From contig NZ_CP071870.1 in assembly GCF_017569205.1 (NCBI RefSeq), positions 744,001 to 808,000 on the forward strand: a stretch of 64,000 bases of DNA. Reading direction: 5' to 3'. Both the position numbers and the translations under genes were made by a program. Positions within the stretch are counted from its first letter, which is position 1, and every line of letters starts with the position of its first letter. The DNA comes from Propioniciclava sp. MC1595. GTDB taxonomy: Bacteria > Actinomycetota > Actinomycetes > Propionibacteriales > Propionibacteriaceae. This document shows positions 17,532 through 24,979 of the stretch, one piece after another. A model generated the notes under the pieces. That model had not been told where the DNA came from and did no database searches. It saw nothing but the letters and a program-made list of their open reading frames with translations.

Positions 17532-17866
17532 GGCAAACGCGGGTCGAGCTCCCGCGCGAAGAAACTCGACGCCGCCAACAAGATCTCGTTCGCCCGCTTC
17601 AACTCGCGGACCTCCCGCTCAAGTTCCTTGATCCGCTTCCCATCCTCGGTGGTCGTGCCGGGACGCTTACCCGCGTCGATGTCGGCCTGCTTCACCCACC
17701 CGCGCAGGGTGTCGGGATTCACGCCGATCCTGGCGCCGATCCGCGTCACCGCCGCGGTGACCGACAACTCCGGCTCCTCCTGGCGCGCCTGTTGCACCAG
17801 ACGAATGGCGCGGTCCCGCAACTCTTGGGGGTACTTCCTCGGTGCTGGCATGGTCTGACCCTGCAT
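17525..17866 (-). CDS. IS3-family OrfA
   Basis: A 113-residue DNA-binding OrfA with helix-turn-helix (PQELRDRAIRLVQQ, GVNPDTLRGWVKQADIDAG) and a C-terminal leucine-zipper-like coil (RIKELEREVRELKRANEIL). It is complete in length and frame. Because its OrfB partner is truncated, the element cannot transpose; OrfA could at most repress related elements. ATG 17848 (MPAPRKYP) is an alternative start. Confidence 0.85.
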   Translation of the reverse strand: MQGQTMPAPRKYPQELRDRAIRLVQQARQEEPELSVTAAVTRIGARIGVNPDTLRGWVKQADIDAGKRPGTTTEDGKRIKELEREVRELKRANEILLAASSFFARELDPRLPW

Positions 17867-17977
17867 CCTTCCGTTGAATCAGACCCTCCACCTGAGCCTC
17901 GTTCCGCCGGAGCGCATTTGTAGGTCACCCGCTGGAACGCACCCGGCGCGGCGTGTGGAAGCTCCTTTGTGGCGGGG

Positions 17978-19264
17978 TCAGCGCGGGGCTCCGAGTGTGA
18001 CCGGGGTCCACAGCCGGTCGATGGGCATGACGTGGAGACGGTCGGCGTAGGTGTAGGAGCGGGTTCCGGTGGTGAGGATGATCCCGGCGGCGAACCGTGG
18101 TCCGAGGGCGGCGCGGAGTTGACCGAGACCGCGGAAGTCGCCGCCTGGGGCCCGTTCGCTGGCTTTGACCTCGATCGCAACGACGGTGCCGTCGTCGTAC
18201 TCGATGACCACGTCGACTTCTGCGCCGTCACTGGTCCTCCAGTGGCCCAGAGTCACGGGCTCGTCGAGCCAGGAAGCCTGCTTGCGGATCTCCCCGACGA
18301 CGAAGGTCTCCAGCAGGTGCCCGAAGTCGGTGAGTGATGCCGGGTCGAGTCGGGTGAGCTTGTCGGGCGTGAGCCGCAGCAGCCGGGCAGCCAGCCCGGA
18401 GTCGACAACATGGACCTTGGGTTTCACACTGACCCGTGAGCGCAGGGTCTTGCCCCACGCCGGCAGCCGAACCACGAGGAAGAGGTCCTCGAGTAGCCGA
18501 AGGTGACCCTCCACGGTGGCGCGACTGACGCCGAGCCTCTCCGCAGCAGCAGAGACGTTCAGCAGTTGCCCCGTCTGTGCCGCAATCAGACCCAGCAGGT
18601 CGGTCATTGCCTGTCGTTCCCGGATGCGTCCCAGTTCCAGAGCATCCCGCTCGACCGATGCCCGCACGAAGTCATCGAACCATCGTGCTCGGGCCGCGCC
18701 GGAACGTCGTAGGGCCAGGGGTAGCCCTCCGGCGCAGACACGCTCCACGTAATCCTGGCGCGTGGTCGTTGAGGACGGGATCCGGCCGACCACACCCGCG
18801 GGGTCGACAGGCAACACCTCCAGGAGGTTCTCGCTCACCCGAGCGATCTCACCTTGGGACAGCGGCCAGATGGTCAGGGAGTGCAACCGTCCCGTGAGGG
18901 CCTGCGCCGTGACGGGCAGGGCGTCCTGCCGGGTCGATCCCGTGATCACGGCGGTTCCGGGCAGGCTGCCCTCGCGGTTCAGCCTCGCTTTGAGCGCGTC
19001 CAAGATGTCGGGCACCCTCTGGTACTCGTCGAAACACACCGGCGCCGCACCACCGACGACCGAGGCCAGATTCCCCACGACCGCCTCGCGCACCTCGACG
19101 TCGTCCAGGTCGAGAACCGTTCCCCCCACATCGGCAGCGAACCTGCGCAGCACTGTCGACTTCCCAACCGATCGCGGGCCGTGCAGAGCGATCACCGGCT
19201 CCTCCGCGACCAGCCCCGTCAGAAGTAGACCCACCCTTCGTGGGACCAGCGAGTCGAGGACCAT
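17978..19264 (-). CDS. AAA ATPase with DUF4143 domain
   Basis: A 428-residue ATPase. Walker A is GPRSVGKST (~residue 30), Walker B VCFDEYQRVPDIL (~97), then sensor-like AVITGSTRQDALP. The middle region contains a helix-turn-helix (NVSAAAERLGVSRATVEGHLRLL). The C-terminal DUF4143 part carries a PD-(D/E)xK-like nuclease signature (GAEVDVVIEYDDGTVVAIEVKAS). Proteins of this family occur as solitary genes in accessory regions; their biological role is not established. A second, distant member lies at 44525-45796. It sits between repeat copies D and C. Confidence 0.85.
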   Translation of the reverse strand: MVLDSLVPRRVGLLLTGLVAEEPVIALHGPRSVGKSTVLRRFAADVGGTVLDLDDVEVREAVVGNLASVVGGAAPVCFDEYQRVPDILDALKARLNREGSLPGTAVITGSTRQDALPVTAQALTGRLHSLTIWPLSQGEIARVSENLLEVLPVDPAGVVGRIPSSTTTRQDYVERVCAGGLPLALRRSGAARARWFDDFVRASVERDALELGRIRERQAMTDLLGLIAAQTGQLLNVSAAAERLGVSRATVEGHLRLLEDLFLVVRLPAWGKTLRSRVSVKPKVHVVDSGLAARLLRLTPDKLTRLDPASLTDFGHLLETFVVGEIRKQASWLDEPVTLGHWRTSDGAEVDVVIEYDDGTVVAIEVKASERAPGGDFRGLGQLRAALGPRFAAGIILTTGTRSYTYADRLHVMPIDRLWTPVTLGAPR

Positions 19265-19279
19265 GAGCTCAACCTAGCA

Positions 19280-19800
19280 GACGTGACGCTGTGTACTACG
19301 CAAACGCGAACAGCCAAACCTAGCAAACATGAACGCTCTTGGTGTGCCATCTTGAGCGTGGCAAGAGGGCAGGGCGGAGGACCCGGTGGTGTCCGGAGCT
19401 GTCCACCGGCTGCAGTCGGCACCCGTAATGCGGGGTGACTGGCTTGTCTGGGCCTGTGATGGGAGGCCGCGATGCAGTTCGAGAAGTGCCACTGCAGACT
19501 CTTCGGTCGCGGTCACCCTGCCCGACCACGTGAAGGAGATTGATGCCCTGCGCGCCTTCCGGCTGCTGCGGCTGGTTGACTCCTTCGGCCAGTTCGGACG
19601 GACCGGGCGCGGGGGAGCGCGGAACGCAGCGGACGTTGCCGATGAGACCGAGCACCTGGGCCCGCACGCCACGTCACTTGGTGGCCGGAGCGCGACCTGG
19701 GTGTCGTCGGTCGCAGGCGGCGAGGCTGCGGGGGCTCCCACGCTCGCGGCCCTTTCCCTCGACGTGCTGGCAGTGCTGCAGTGAACCGTGAGGCTCTCGG
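19280..19800 (+). other. No supported gene
   Basis: Several overlapping frames exist, but none has a family match, a ribosome site or consistent codon bias. The best, on the plus strand near 19450-19780 (ATVTLPDHVKEIDALRAF-like), could be a remnant. I see no IS end or RNA gene. Confidence 0.4.
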
Positions 19801-19827
19801 CGGTGGTCCGTGGGTGCGAGCCGAATA

Positions 19828-20065
19828 TGCTGAGGGGCAGCCCTGGACGCGAGATCCGCGCGGGTCTCAGGTGCAGAGCTATTCCCCACGTATTCCCCAC
19901 AGCAAGGTGTCGCAATGTCGATCGACGGTCATCAGACCTTGTCAGGGGGCCATTATCGGTTGATAGAAGAAAGCTTCAACTCCTCTCTCGCGCACAAAAA
20001 GTTCCCCTGACTACGGGTTATACAGTGAAAAGGCGGGAGGCAAGAACCTCTCGCCTTTTCACTGT
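19828..20065 (+). repeat. Dispersed structured element, copy C (complete)
   Basis: The longest uninterrupted copy. It has the leader shared with copy B (TATGCTGA-GGGCAGCC), TTCCCCAC boxes at 19882-19889 and 19893-19900, CTTGTCAGGGGGCCATTATC, the conserved CTTCAACTCCTCTCTCGCGC, and a stem ACAGTGAAAAGGCGGGAGG (20022-20040) with CCTCTCGCCTTTTCACTGT (20047-20065). Relative to copy B three stem positions change on both strands and pairing is kept. Confidence 0.88.
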
Positions 20066-20146
20066 CCCGGTAGTGTGACGTGCGGCTGGCAAGGGCGAAT
20101 GCTCGGATGGCCCGGGTCCTGAGCGGTGCTATGGGTGGGGGGTTGG

Positions 20147-20184
20147 TTCCCCACGTGGGGGCCTGTTCCCCACGTATTCCCCAC
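20147..20184 (+). repeat. Cluster of three TTCCCCAC boxes downstream of copy C
   Basis: TTCCCCAC occurs at 20147-20154, 20166-20173 and 20177-20184, the last two again 11 bp apart. Together with the pair at 19882-19900 they flank the conserved core and hairpin of copy C on both sides. Evenly phased boxes suggest a protein-binding array. Confidence 0.7.
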
Positions 20185-20479
20185 GGCGGGATGGCGCTGA
20201 GTTGCTTGGCCAAGTGTGGTTGCCTGTTGGGGGTTGTCTTGGCGGCCGGGAGGTGTGCGCATCAGGTCGGGTCAGGCTCTGCTGGGTCTGGTTGGGCGGT
20301 TTTCGTTCGCGACTGTCGTCGCCCAGCCGGGCAGAAAGCACTACTTTGCCGCAGGGTGCGCGAGGGCAGCCTTTCGGCTTCGGTACCCGACTCTGCCGCC
20401 ATCCGTCGAGGGTGACGGGGCTCGGCCAGCCGTGAGGATGGGTCCCGTGCGGTGGTGGAGGGGAGACGATGCTGGGCTC

Positions 20480-21326
20480 ATGGTGCTGTCGCGGAAGTGG
20501 GCGGCTGACGTGGAGGCCATCGTGGCTCGTCGGCACGATCAGGGCGATGATCTGTGGACCACGCCGGACCGGAGACTGACACAAGGGAGGGCCGTTCTCG
20601 ACCTTGGGTGCTGCACGGCTGCTCGTGGAACTCGGTGTCGACCCAGCTGAGCCGATCCTGGTCGAGGCACGCGAGCTGATCTGGAGTGCTTGGCGCGAGG
20701 ACGGTCGATTCAGGCTCGCTCCGACCGGGGCCATCTACCCCTGCCAGACCGCCCACGCCGCCTGCACGCTCGCCCATCTGGGCTGCGGGGGCGATCCCCG
20801 GCTCGCGGTGACCTTCCAGCACCTGCTGGCGACCCAGTTCGACGGTGGCGGGTGGAGGTGCAACAAGTTCAGCTACGGCCGGGGTCCGGAAAGCGAGTTC
20901 GCCAACCCGGGTCCCACCCTCATTGCCCTGGATGCCTTCCGGTTCACGGACCGGGCCAACAGCAGTCCGGAACTCGACCGGGCGGTCGAGTTCCTGCTCC
21001 GCCACTGGGTCACCCGCGTGCCCTTGGGTCCGTGCCACTACGGCATCGGCACGTTGTTCCTCCAGGTGGAGTATCCGTTCGCCGGCTACAACCTGTTCTA
21101 CTGGCTGCACGTGTTGTCCCACTACGACCGGGTGGCGTCCGATCCCCGGTTCGCGGAGGCACTCGCGGTGTTGGAGGCGGATTTGGTGGACGGTCAGATC
21201 GTCCCGGAACGGGTCAACCGAGAGTTGTCCGGGCTCCAGTTCTGCAAGCGGGGCCAGCCGAGCGCGCTCGGGACCGAGCGCTACCGCGAGATCCTCGCCA
21301 ACGTGGCCGGTCGCCTTCCCACATAG
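20480..21326 (+). pseudogene. Prenyltransferase/squalene-cyclase-like toroid protein, frameshifted
   Basis: From ATG 20480 it reads VLSRKWAADVEAIVARRHDQ, GDDLWTTPDRRLTQG and then shifts frame. The neighbouring frame continues as GPFSTLGAARLLVELGVDPA to PERVNRELSGLQFCKRGQPS and ends at 21326. Repeats such as CTLAHLGCGGDPRLAVTFQH, WRCNKFSYGR and NPGPTLIALDAFRF fit the alpha-alpha toroid of the prenyltransferase/terpene-cyclase repeat group. Function is unknown. The break is one base near 20585 (ACACAAGGGAGGG), either a real mutation or a sequencing error; the remaining ~240 codons are clean. Confidence 0.65.
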
Positions 21327-21456
21327 GTCCAGCCAACGCGCGCTTCTGCCGACGCGCGAGCTGCGGCCGGGCAGGCGCCCCCGGGTTGTCTGGGCTGCTC
21401 CATGCTGTCGCAGGGACGGGAGGCGTTGAGTGCCGCGGTGTGCCTTGTGGGGTTCG

Positions 21457-21771
21457 TCAATCGAGCAGCGGAATGTCGAGGTCGTAGGCCAGGACGATTG
21501 CCCGGGCGAGCTCGGTCTCTTGTGCGGAGGTCAGAAACCAGATGGTGCGGCCGAGAAGCGTGCTGGGAACGGTGACGACGTTGTCCAGTGAGATTACGCC
21601 GTCGTGATCGAGGCCGTTGGTCCGTCCGAGGGGAACCTCGCTGGAGAGGCCCTTGATGGTGGCGGTGATCGGCGCGATCGTCACCTTCGTCATGGCCGCT
21701 CGTGCGGCTTCGCGGGTCAGGACGACCGCGGGCCGTGTCTTGTCCAAGCGCACCAAGCAGATCTCGCGCAC
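21457..21771 (-). CDS. mazF: MazF/PemK-family endoribonuclease toxin
   Basis: A 104-residue toxin. MREICLVRLDKTRPAVVLTR is the usual MazF opening (the conserved R-P-x-V-V-L strand), followed by VTIAPITATIKGLSSEVPLG and NVVTVPSTLLGRTIWFLT, which form the SH3-like barrel and active site (conserved Arg in KGLSSEVPL-context and Thr/Ser). MazF toxins cleave mRNA at short sequences and slow growth. GTG start 21771 lies three bases after the antitoxin's stop, so the two are translationally coupled. Confidence 0.9.
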   Translation of the reverse strand: MREICLVRLDKTRPAVVLTREAARAAMTKVTIAPITATIKGLSSEVPLGRTNGLDHDGVISLDNVVTVPSTLLGRTIWFLTSAQETELARAIVLAYDLDIPLLD

Positions 21772-21774
21772 CGG

Positions 21775-22008
21775 TCAGTCCTCGAGCGTCGCCTGGGCGA
21801 CCGACCACGCGACCAGGTCGTCCAGGTCGTCCGAGGGGCCCTGCTCGCGAAGGATGGCGGCGTCCTGCTCGGCGACTTGGCGGCGCATCTCGCGCTCGAC
21901 GGCATGGGCCACCAATGCAGCTCGGCTGGGGGCGTTGCCGGCGGCTACGGACTTGTCGAGGAAGGCCACCATGTCGTCGGGTAGACGGATCGCGATCTGC
22001 ACGGTCAT
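21775..22008 (-). CDS. mazE: Ribbon-helix-helix antitoxin of the MazF toxin
   Basis: A 77-residue protein. An N-terminal ribbon-helix-helix (MTVQIAIRLPDDMVAFLDKS, then SRAALVAHAVEREMRR) binds operator DNA as a dimer. An acidic C-terminal tail (GPSDDLDDLVAWSVAQATLED) probably wraps the toxin. It precedes mazF in the same direction, the usual order. The pair is complete and likely functional. Autorepression is typical of the family; I did not define an operator. Confidence 0.88.
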   Translation of the reverse strand: MTVQIAIRLPDDMVAFLDKSVAAGNAPSRAALVAHAVEREMRRQVAEQDAAILREQGPSDDLDDLVAWSVAQATLED

Positions 22009-22141
22009 GCAACGAGCATGCCAACCTGAATCCCACTTCGGTATGCTCGCTCATGCCGCGCACACACCACGCGGCCGCTCAAGGCATCCTCAACTGCACC
22101 CCGCGCGTGTCAAACCGGAATGCTTGACCGCCCCGAGTCAG

Positions 22142-22504
22142 TCAGTGCCAGCTCGCAAGCTGGGCGGCGGCGTCGGGGTGGTCCGTCGTTCCTGACGCGA
22201 GCGCGATCACCAGGTCGTAGGCGTCGTCATCGGGTGCCTCCAAGATGACATCGTTGAGGCCGTAGAACACGACCACAGCAAGCCATCCGAGTCGCTTGTC
22301 CCCATCCACCAGCGCGTGGTTCCGCACCACCGACTCGAGCAGAACCGCGGCCTTGGCGTCCAGATCGGGGTAGGCGTCACGGCCGAACACCGTCACGTGC
22401 GGTCGGTGAACAGCTGAGTCGAGCAGCCCGATGTCCCGGATTGGCCCCACGCCGAGATCGGCGACGAGCGCCAGAACGTCCTCCAGTGTGAGGTACTCGA
22501 TCAC
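22142..22504 (-). CDS. doc: Doc-family (Fic-fold) toxin with altered motif
   Basis: A 120-residue death-on-curing type protein: MIEYLTLEDVLALVADLGVG, RDIGLLDSAVHRPHVTVFG, KAAVLLESVVRNHALVDGDK. Doc toxins phosphorylate EF-Tu and carry H-x-F-x-[DN]-x-N-K-R. Here the motif reads HALVDGDKRLGW, with Asp in place of the Asn. The catalytic His and the K-R pair are kept; whether the Asp lowers activity is unknown. The start overlaps the antitoxin's last four bases. Confidence 0.85.
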   Translation of the reverse strand: MIEYLTLEDVLALVADLGVGPIRDIGLLDSAVHRPHVTVFGRDAYPDLDAKAAVLLESVVRNHALVDGDKRLGWLAVVVFYGLNDVILEAPDDDAYDLVIALASGTTDHPDAAAQLASWH

Positions 22505-22710
22505 TGGCCGAGGCGGTCGAGCAGGTCTGCGTAGCGATCGCGGGCTGCCGCGGACAGGCGACGGGCCTTGTCCTCGCGGACGTGGCGGGCGGCGGCCTCG
22601 CGAATTGCGCGCACCGTCGCCTCCTGCTTGCTCACGCCCTCAGCCTCGGCGAGGAGGGCAAGGGCTTTCTCGTCTTCGGGCCCCAGTCGCAACGTCATGG
22701 CCATGGCCAC
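22501..22710 (-). CDS. CopG/RHH-type antitoxin for Doc
   Basis: A 69-residue protein: MAMAMTLRLGPEDEKALALL, AEAEGVSKQEATVRAIREAA, then a basic helix (RHVREDKARRLSAAARDRYA). The ribbon-helix-helix N-terminus binds DNA and the C-terminal helix should neutralise Doc. It overlaps doc by four bases. Several in-frame ATGs (residues 1, 3 and 5) make the exact start uncertain; a CCACCTTGG-rich stretch upstream gives no clear choice. Confidence 0.8.
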   Translation of the reverse strand: MAMAMTLRLGPEDEKALALLAEAEGVSKQEATVRAIREAAARHVREDKARRLSAAARDRYADLLDRLGQ

Positions 22711-22871
22711 ATGCTACCACCTTGGTATCAACCGCTCCTGCCGCCGGGACGCCGGCTCGACTCGCGGCGTCCCTGCCCCTTCCGTCGGAATCCACGGCGT
22801 GGTTGGCTTTGTCCACCGTGCTCCGGGTGGGCCAGCCCGCCCTGGGCTCCCGCCGAGCGAAGAGGCACATC

Positions 22872-23640
22872 ATGAGCGTGCTGGAGGAACACCGTCGTTC
22901 CGTCCTCGCCGAGGCCGCCGCGGACCTCGGGCCGGATTCTCGGGTCACGGCCGAGTTCTTCGACCTGTACTACCGCCATGTCCTCACCGAGGACCTCGTG
23001 CAGCGCCAACCCGAGGACCTCCGCGGGATCGTGCTGAGCCACCGGGCGCTGGCGCAGCAGCGGCGGCCCGGGGAGACACTGGTGCGGTCGTTCACGCCCA
23101 CCGTGGAGACGCACGGCTGGGTGACGGGCAACACCGTGGTGCAGGTGGTCAGCGACGACCGTCCGTTCATCGTCGACTCCCTCACCGAGGCCATCGGGCG
23201 CCAGGACCAGGAGATCCGACTCCTGGTGCACCCCCGGCTCCGGGTGGCCCGGGAGCCGGACGGGGCCATGACGGGGCTGGACGCCGAGGGCGTCGCGGAG
23301 TCCTGGGTACACCTCGAGGTCGGACGCCTCGCCGACCAGCAAGCTGCCGATCGGCTCGTCGCCCTGCTGCAGGGCGTGCTCGCCGACGTGGCGGCCGCGG
23401 TGGGCCGACTGGCAGGCGATGACCGACCGGGTCGCCGAGATCGCGAGCGCGCTGTCCCAGGGGCCGGAGCTGGTGTCGGGCCAGGAGCGACGGGAGACCG
23501 CGGCCCTTCTCGAGTGGCTGCTCGACGACCACTTCATCTTCCTCGGCTACCGCCGCTACACGTTCACCGACGCCCCGGCCGGCGGCCTGCTGGAGCAGGT
23601 CCCCGGCAGCGGGTTGGGACTGCTGCGCAAGGAGGGCGGG
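22872..23640 (+). pseudogene. gdh: NAD-specific glutamate dehydrogenase, N-terminal remnant
   Basis: Starts MSVLEEHRRSVLAEAAADLG and continues through FFDLYYRHVLTEDLVQRQPE and FTPTVETHGWVTGNTVVQVV, the N-terminal domain of the large (~1600-residue) actinobacterial NAD-GDH. An extra G in GCGGTGGGCCGAC near 23400 breaks the frame; homology resumes as ADWQAMTDRVAEIASALSQ to LLDDHFIFLGYRRYTF and LLRKEGG, then ends at about 23640. The catalytic domain is absent. The gene oxidises glutamate to 2-oxoglutarate when intact; here it is dead. Confidence 0.85.
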
Positions 23641-23734
23641 CACGCGCGCCGGCGCCTCCACCAACGCCTGTCCGGGCAGGTGCGCCACCTTCGGGCCCGC
23701 GCGACGGCGTCCGGGACGAGGCCCGCGCGGGTGG

Positions 23735-23915
23735 CGTCCCCGAGCCCGAGGGGTGAGGCGTCGAACGAGGCGGCGAGCCGGTCGCAGGCGCGGGCGATGC
23801 CCGCGTAGCCGGTGCAGCGGCAGAGGCTCCCGGCGGCGGCGTCCCGCGGGGGCGTGCCGGCGAGCAGGCCGCGGTCCCGCAGCCAAGTCAGGAGGTTGGT
23901 GCAGCCGGCGCCTCG
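23735..23915 (-). pseudogene. [2Fe-2S] subunit (XdhA/CoxS-like), internally deleted remnant
   Basis: On the minus strand TNLLTWLRDRGLLAGTP, which matches the start of molybdenum-hydroxylase small subunits, runs directly into RDAAAGSLCRCTGYAGIARA, the C-terminal cluster motif (CRCTGY). The ~100 residues between, with the other cluster cysteines, are missing. It is joined tail-on to the GDH remnant. It cannot hold both clusters. Confidence 0.7.
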
Positions 23916-23962
23916 ACGGTCGCGTCGTTCAAGACGAGGAGGGATATGGGACCTCCGTGCAC

Positions 23963-24841
23963 TCACCCGACGGTGAAGTTACGGGAGTCCCGATCCGGCG
24001 GGCGGTTCGACTCCCCGCCCGAGGGGTCGGAATCGTGCACCTCCAGCACGTACGAGCCCGGTGGGAGCGTGAGCGTGAGCTCCCACGGAGCGAATACCTG
24101 GCCCTCGCTGGTGTTGACGAAACCCTCCTGGACCTTCGCGCCGTCCATGCGCATCACCACCCAGGGCAGCGTCGCCTCGAACACGTTGGCCTCCCCGGAC
24201 AGCCGCACGGGTGATGTCACGGTCTCCCCTTCGCCGGGGGAGTCGATGCCCACGAGCAGTCGCACCTCGAGCGGGTCCTCGCGGGCGATGGGCTCGTCCC
24301 AGGACAGGTGACCCCAGGACGCCGGCTCGCCCTCGATCGTCGCCAGCACGGACGCCGAGGGATCGACCGACTCCGTGACGGTCCAGACCAGCTGTTGCAC
24401 CATGGCGGCCTCCCCGGAGGCCCCCACGTTTGCGTCCCGCGCCTCGCCCGACAGGTCGACAGCGATCACGCCGTCGCGCTGGTCGACGCCCAGGACGCGG
24501 GTGTCCTTCGGCCACGAACTGCTGTAGTCGGGGTCGTCCGGCCCGGCGATCATGGCCTCGACCGCGCTCCGGGCGTCGGACGCCCCGGCACGCGGCTCGC
24601 GGGTCAGGCGGAAGCCTCGTGTGGTGTCGACCACGAAGTAGACCAGACCCGACGGTGCCTCCGACGTCGGTGTGGCGGTCGGGGCCGTGGGGGATGGCGT
24701 GGCGGGTGCCGGGGAGACCGTGGGTTCGACGGACGCCCCCGGCGAGGCGCTGGTGGACGGTGCCGGCGTGGGGCCGACGGCGGGCGAGCATCCCGTCAGG
24801 AGCGCCAGGATTACCACGACGACAGGCCAGCGGCGGTGCAT
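23963..24841 (-). CDS. GerMN/Gmad2-domain lipoprotein
   Basis: A 292-residue exported lipoprotein. The signal peptide and lipobox are MHRRWPVVVVILALLTGC, followed by a long Pro/Thr/Ser-rich linker (residues ~20-65). A GerMN domain (YFVVDTTRGFRLTREPR, ARSAVEAMIAGPDD, then DGVIAVDLSGEARD) and a C-terminal Gmad2 immunoglobulin-like domain (VGIDSPGEGETVTSPVRLSG to PPGSYVLEVHDSDPSGG) follow. Such proteins sit on the outer face of the membrane in actinobacteria, with unknown role (not sporulation-specific). ATG 24841 is chosen because GGAGG lies 8 bases upstream and the lipobox is at the right distance. Confidence 0.85.
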   Translation of the reverse strand: MHRRWPVVVVILALLTGCSPAVGPTPAPSTSASPGASVEPTVSPAPATPSPTAPTATPTSEAPSGLVYFVVDTTRGFRLTREPRAGASDARSAVEAMIAGPDDPDYSSSWPKDTRVLGVDQRDGVIAVDLSGEARDANVGASGEAAMVQQLVWTVTESVDPSASVLATIEGEPASWGHLSWDEPIAREDPLEVRLLVGIDSPGEGETVTSPVRLSGEANVFEATLPWVVMRMDGAKVQEGFVNTSEGQVFAPWELTLTLPPGSYVLEVHDSDPSGGESNRPPDRDSRNFTVG

Positions 24842-24979
24842 GACGTGCCTCCTCACAGGGCGATGCTCCACTACACCGCCGGGGCACAGGGCGCGTTCGC
24901 CGGCCCGTGATTTCCCTCCTCGCCCGAGCGGCTCGACCGGTGGGTGCGTAGACGCTCCGTCGTCGGGTAGGGGGTCAGC

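Noticed and set aside
932-20184. CRISPR array or integron attC array
   Set aside because: The copies are kilobases apart with genes between, not short regular spacers. No cas genes, no integrase gene, and no attC-type end consensus were found.
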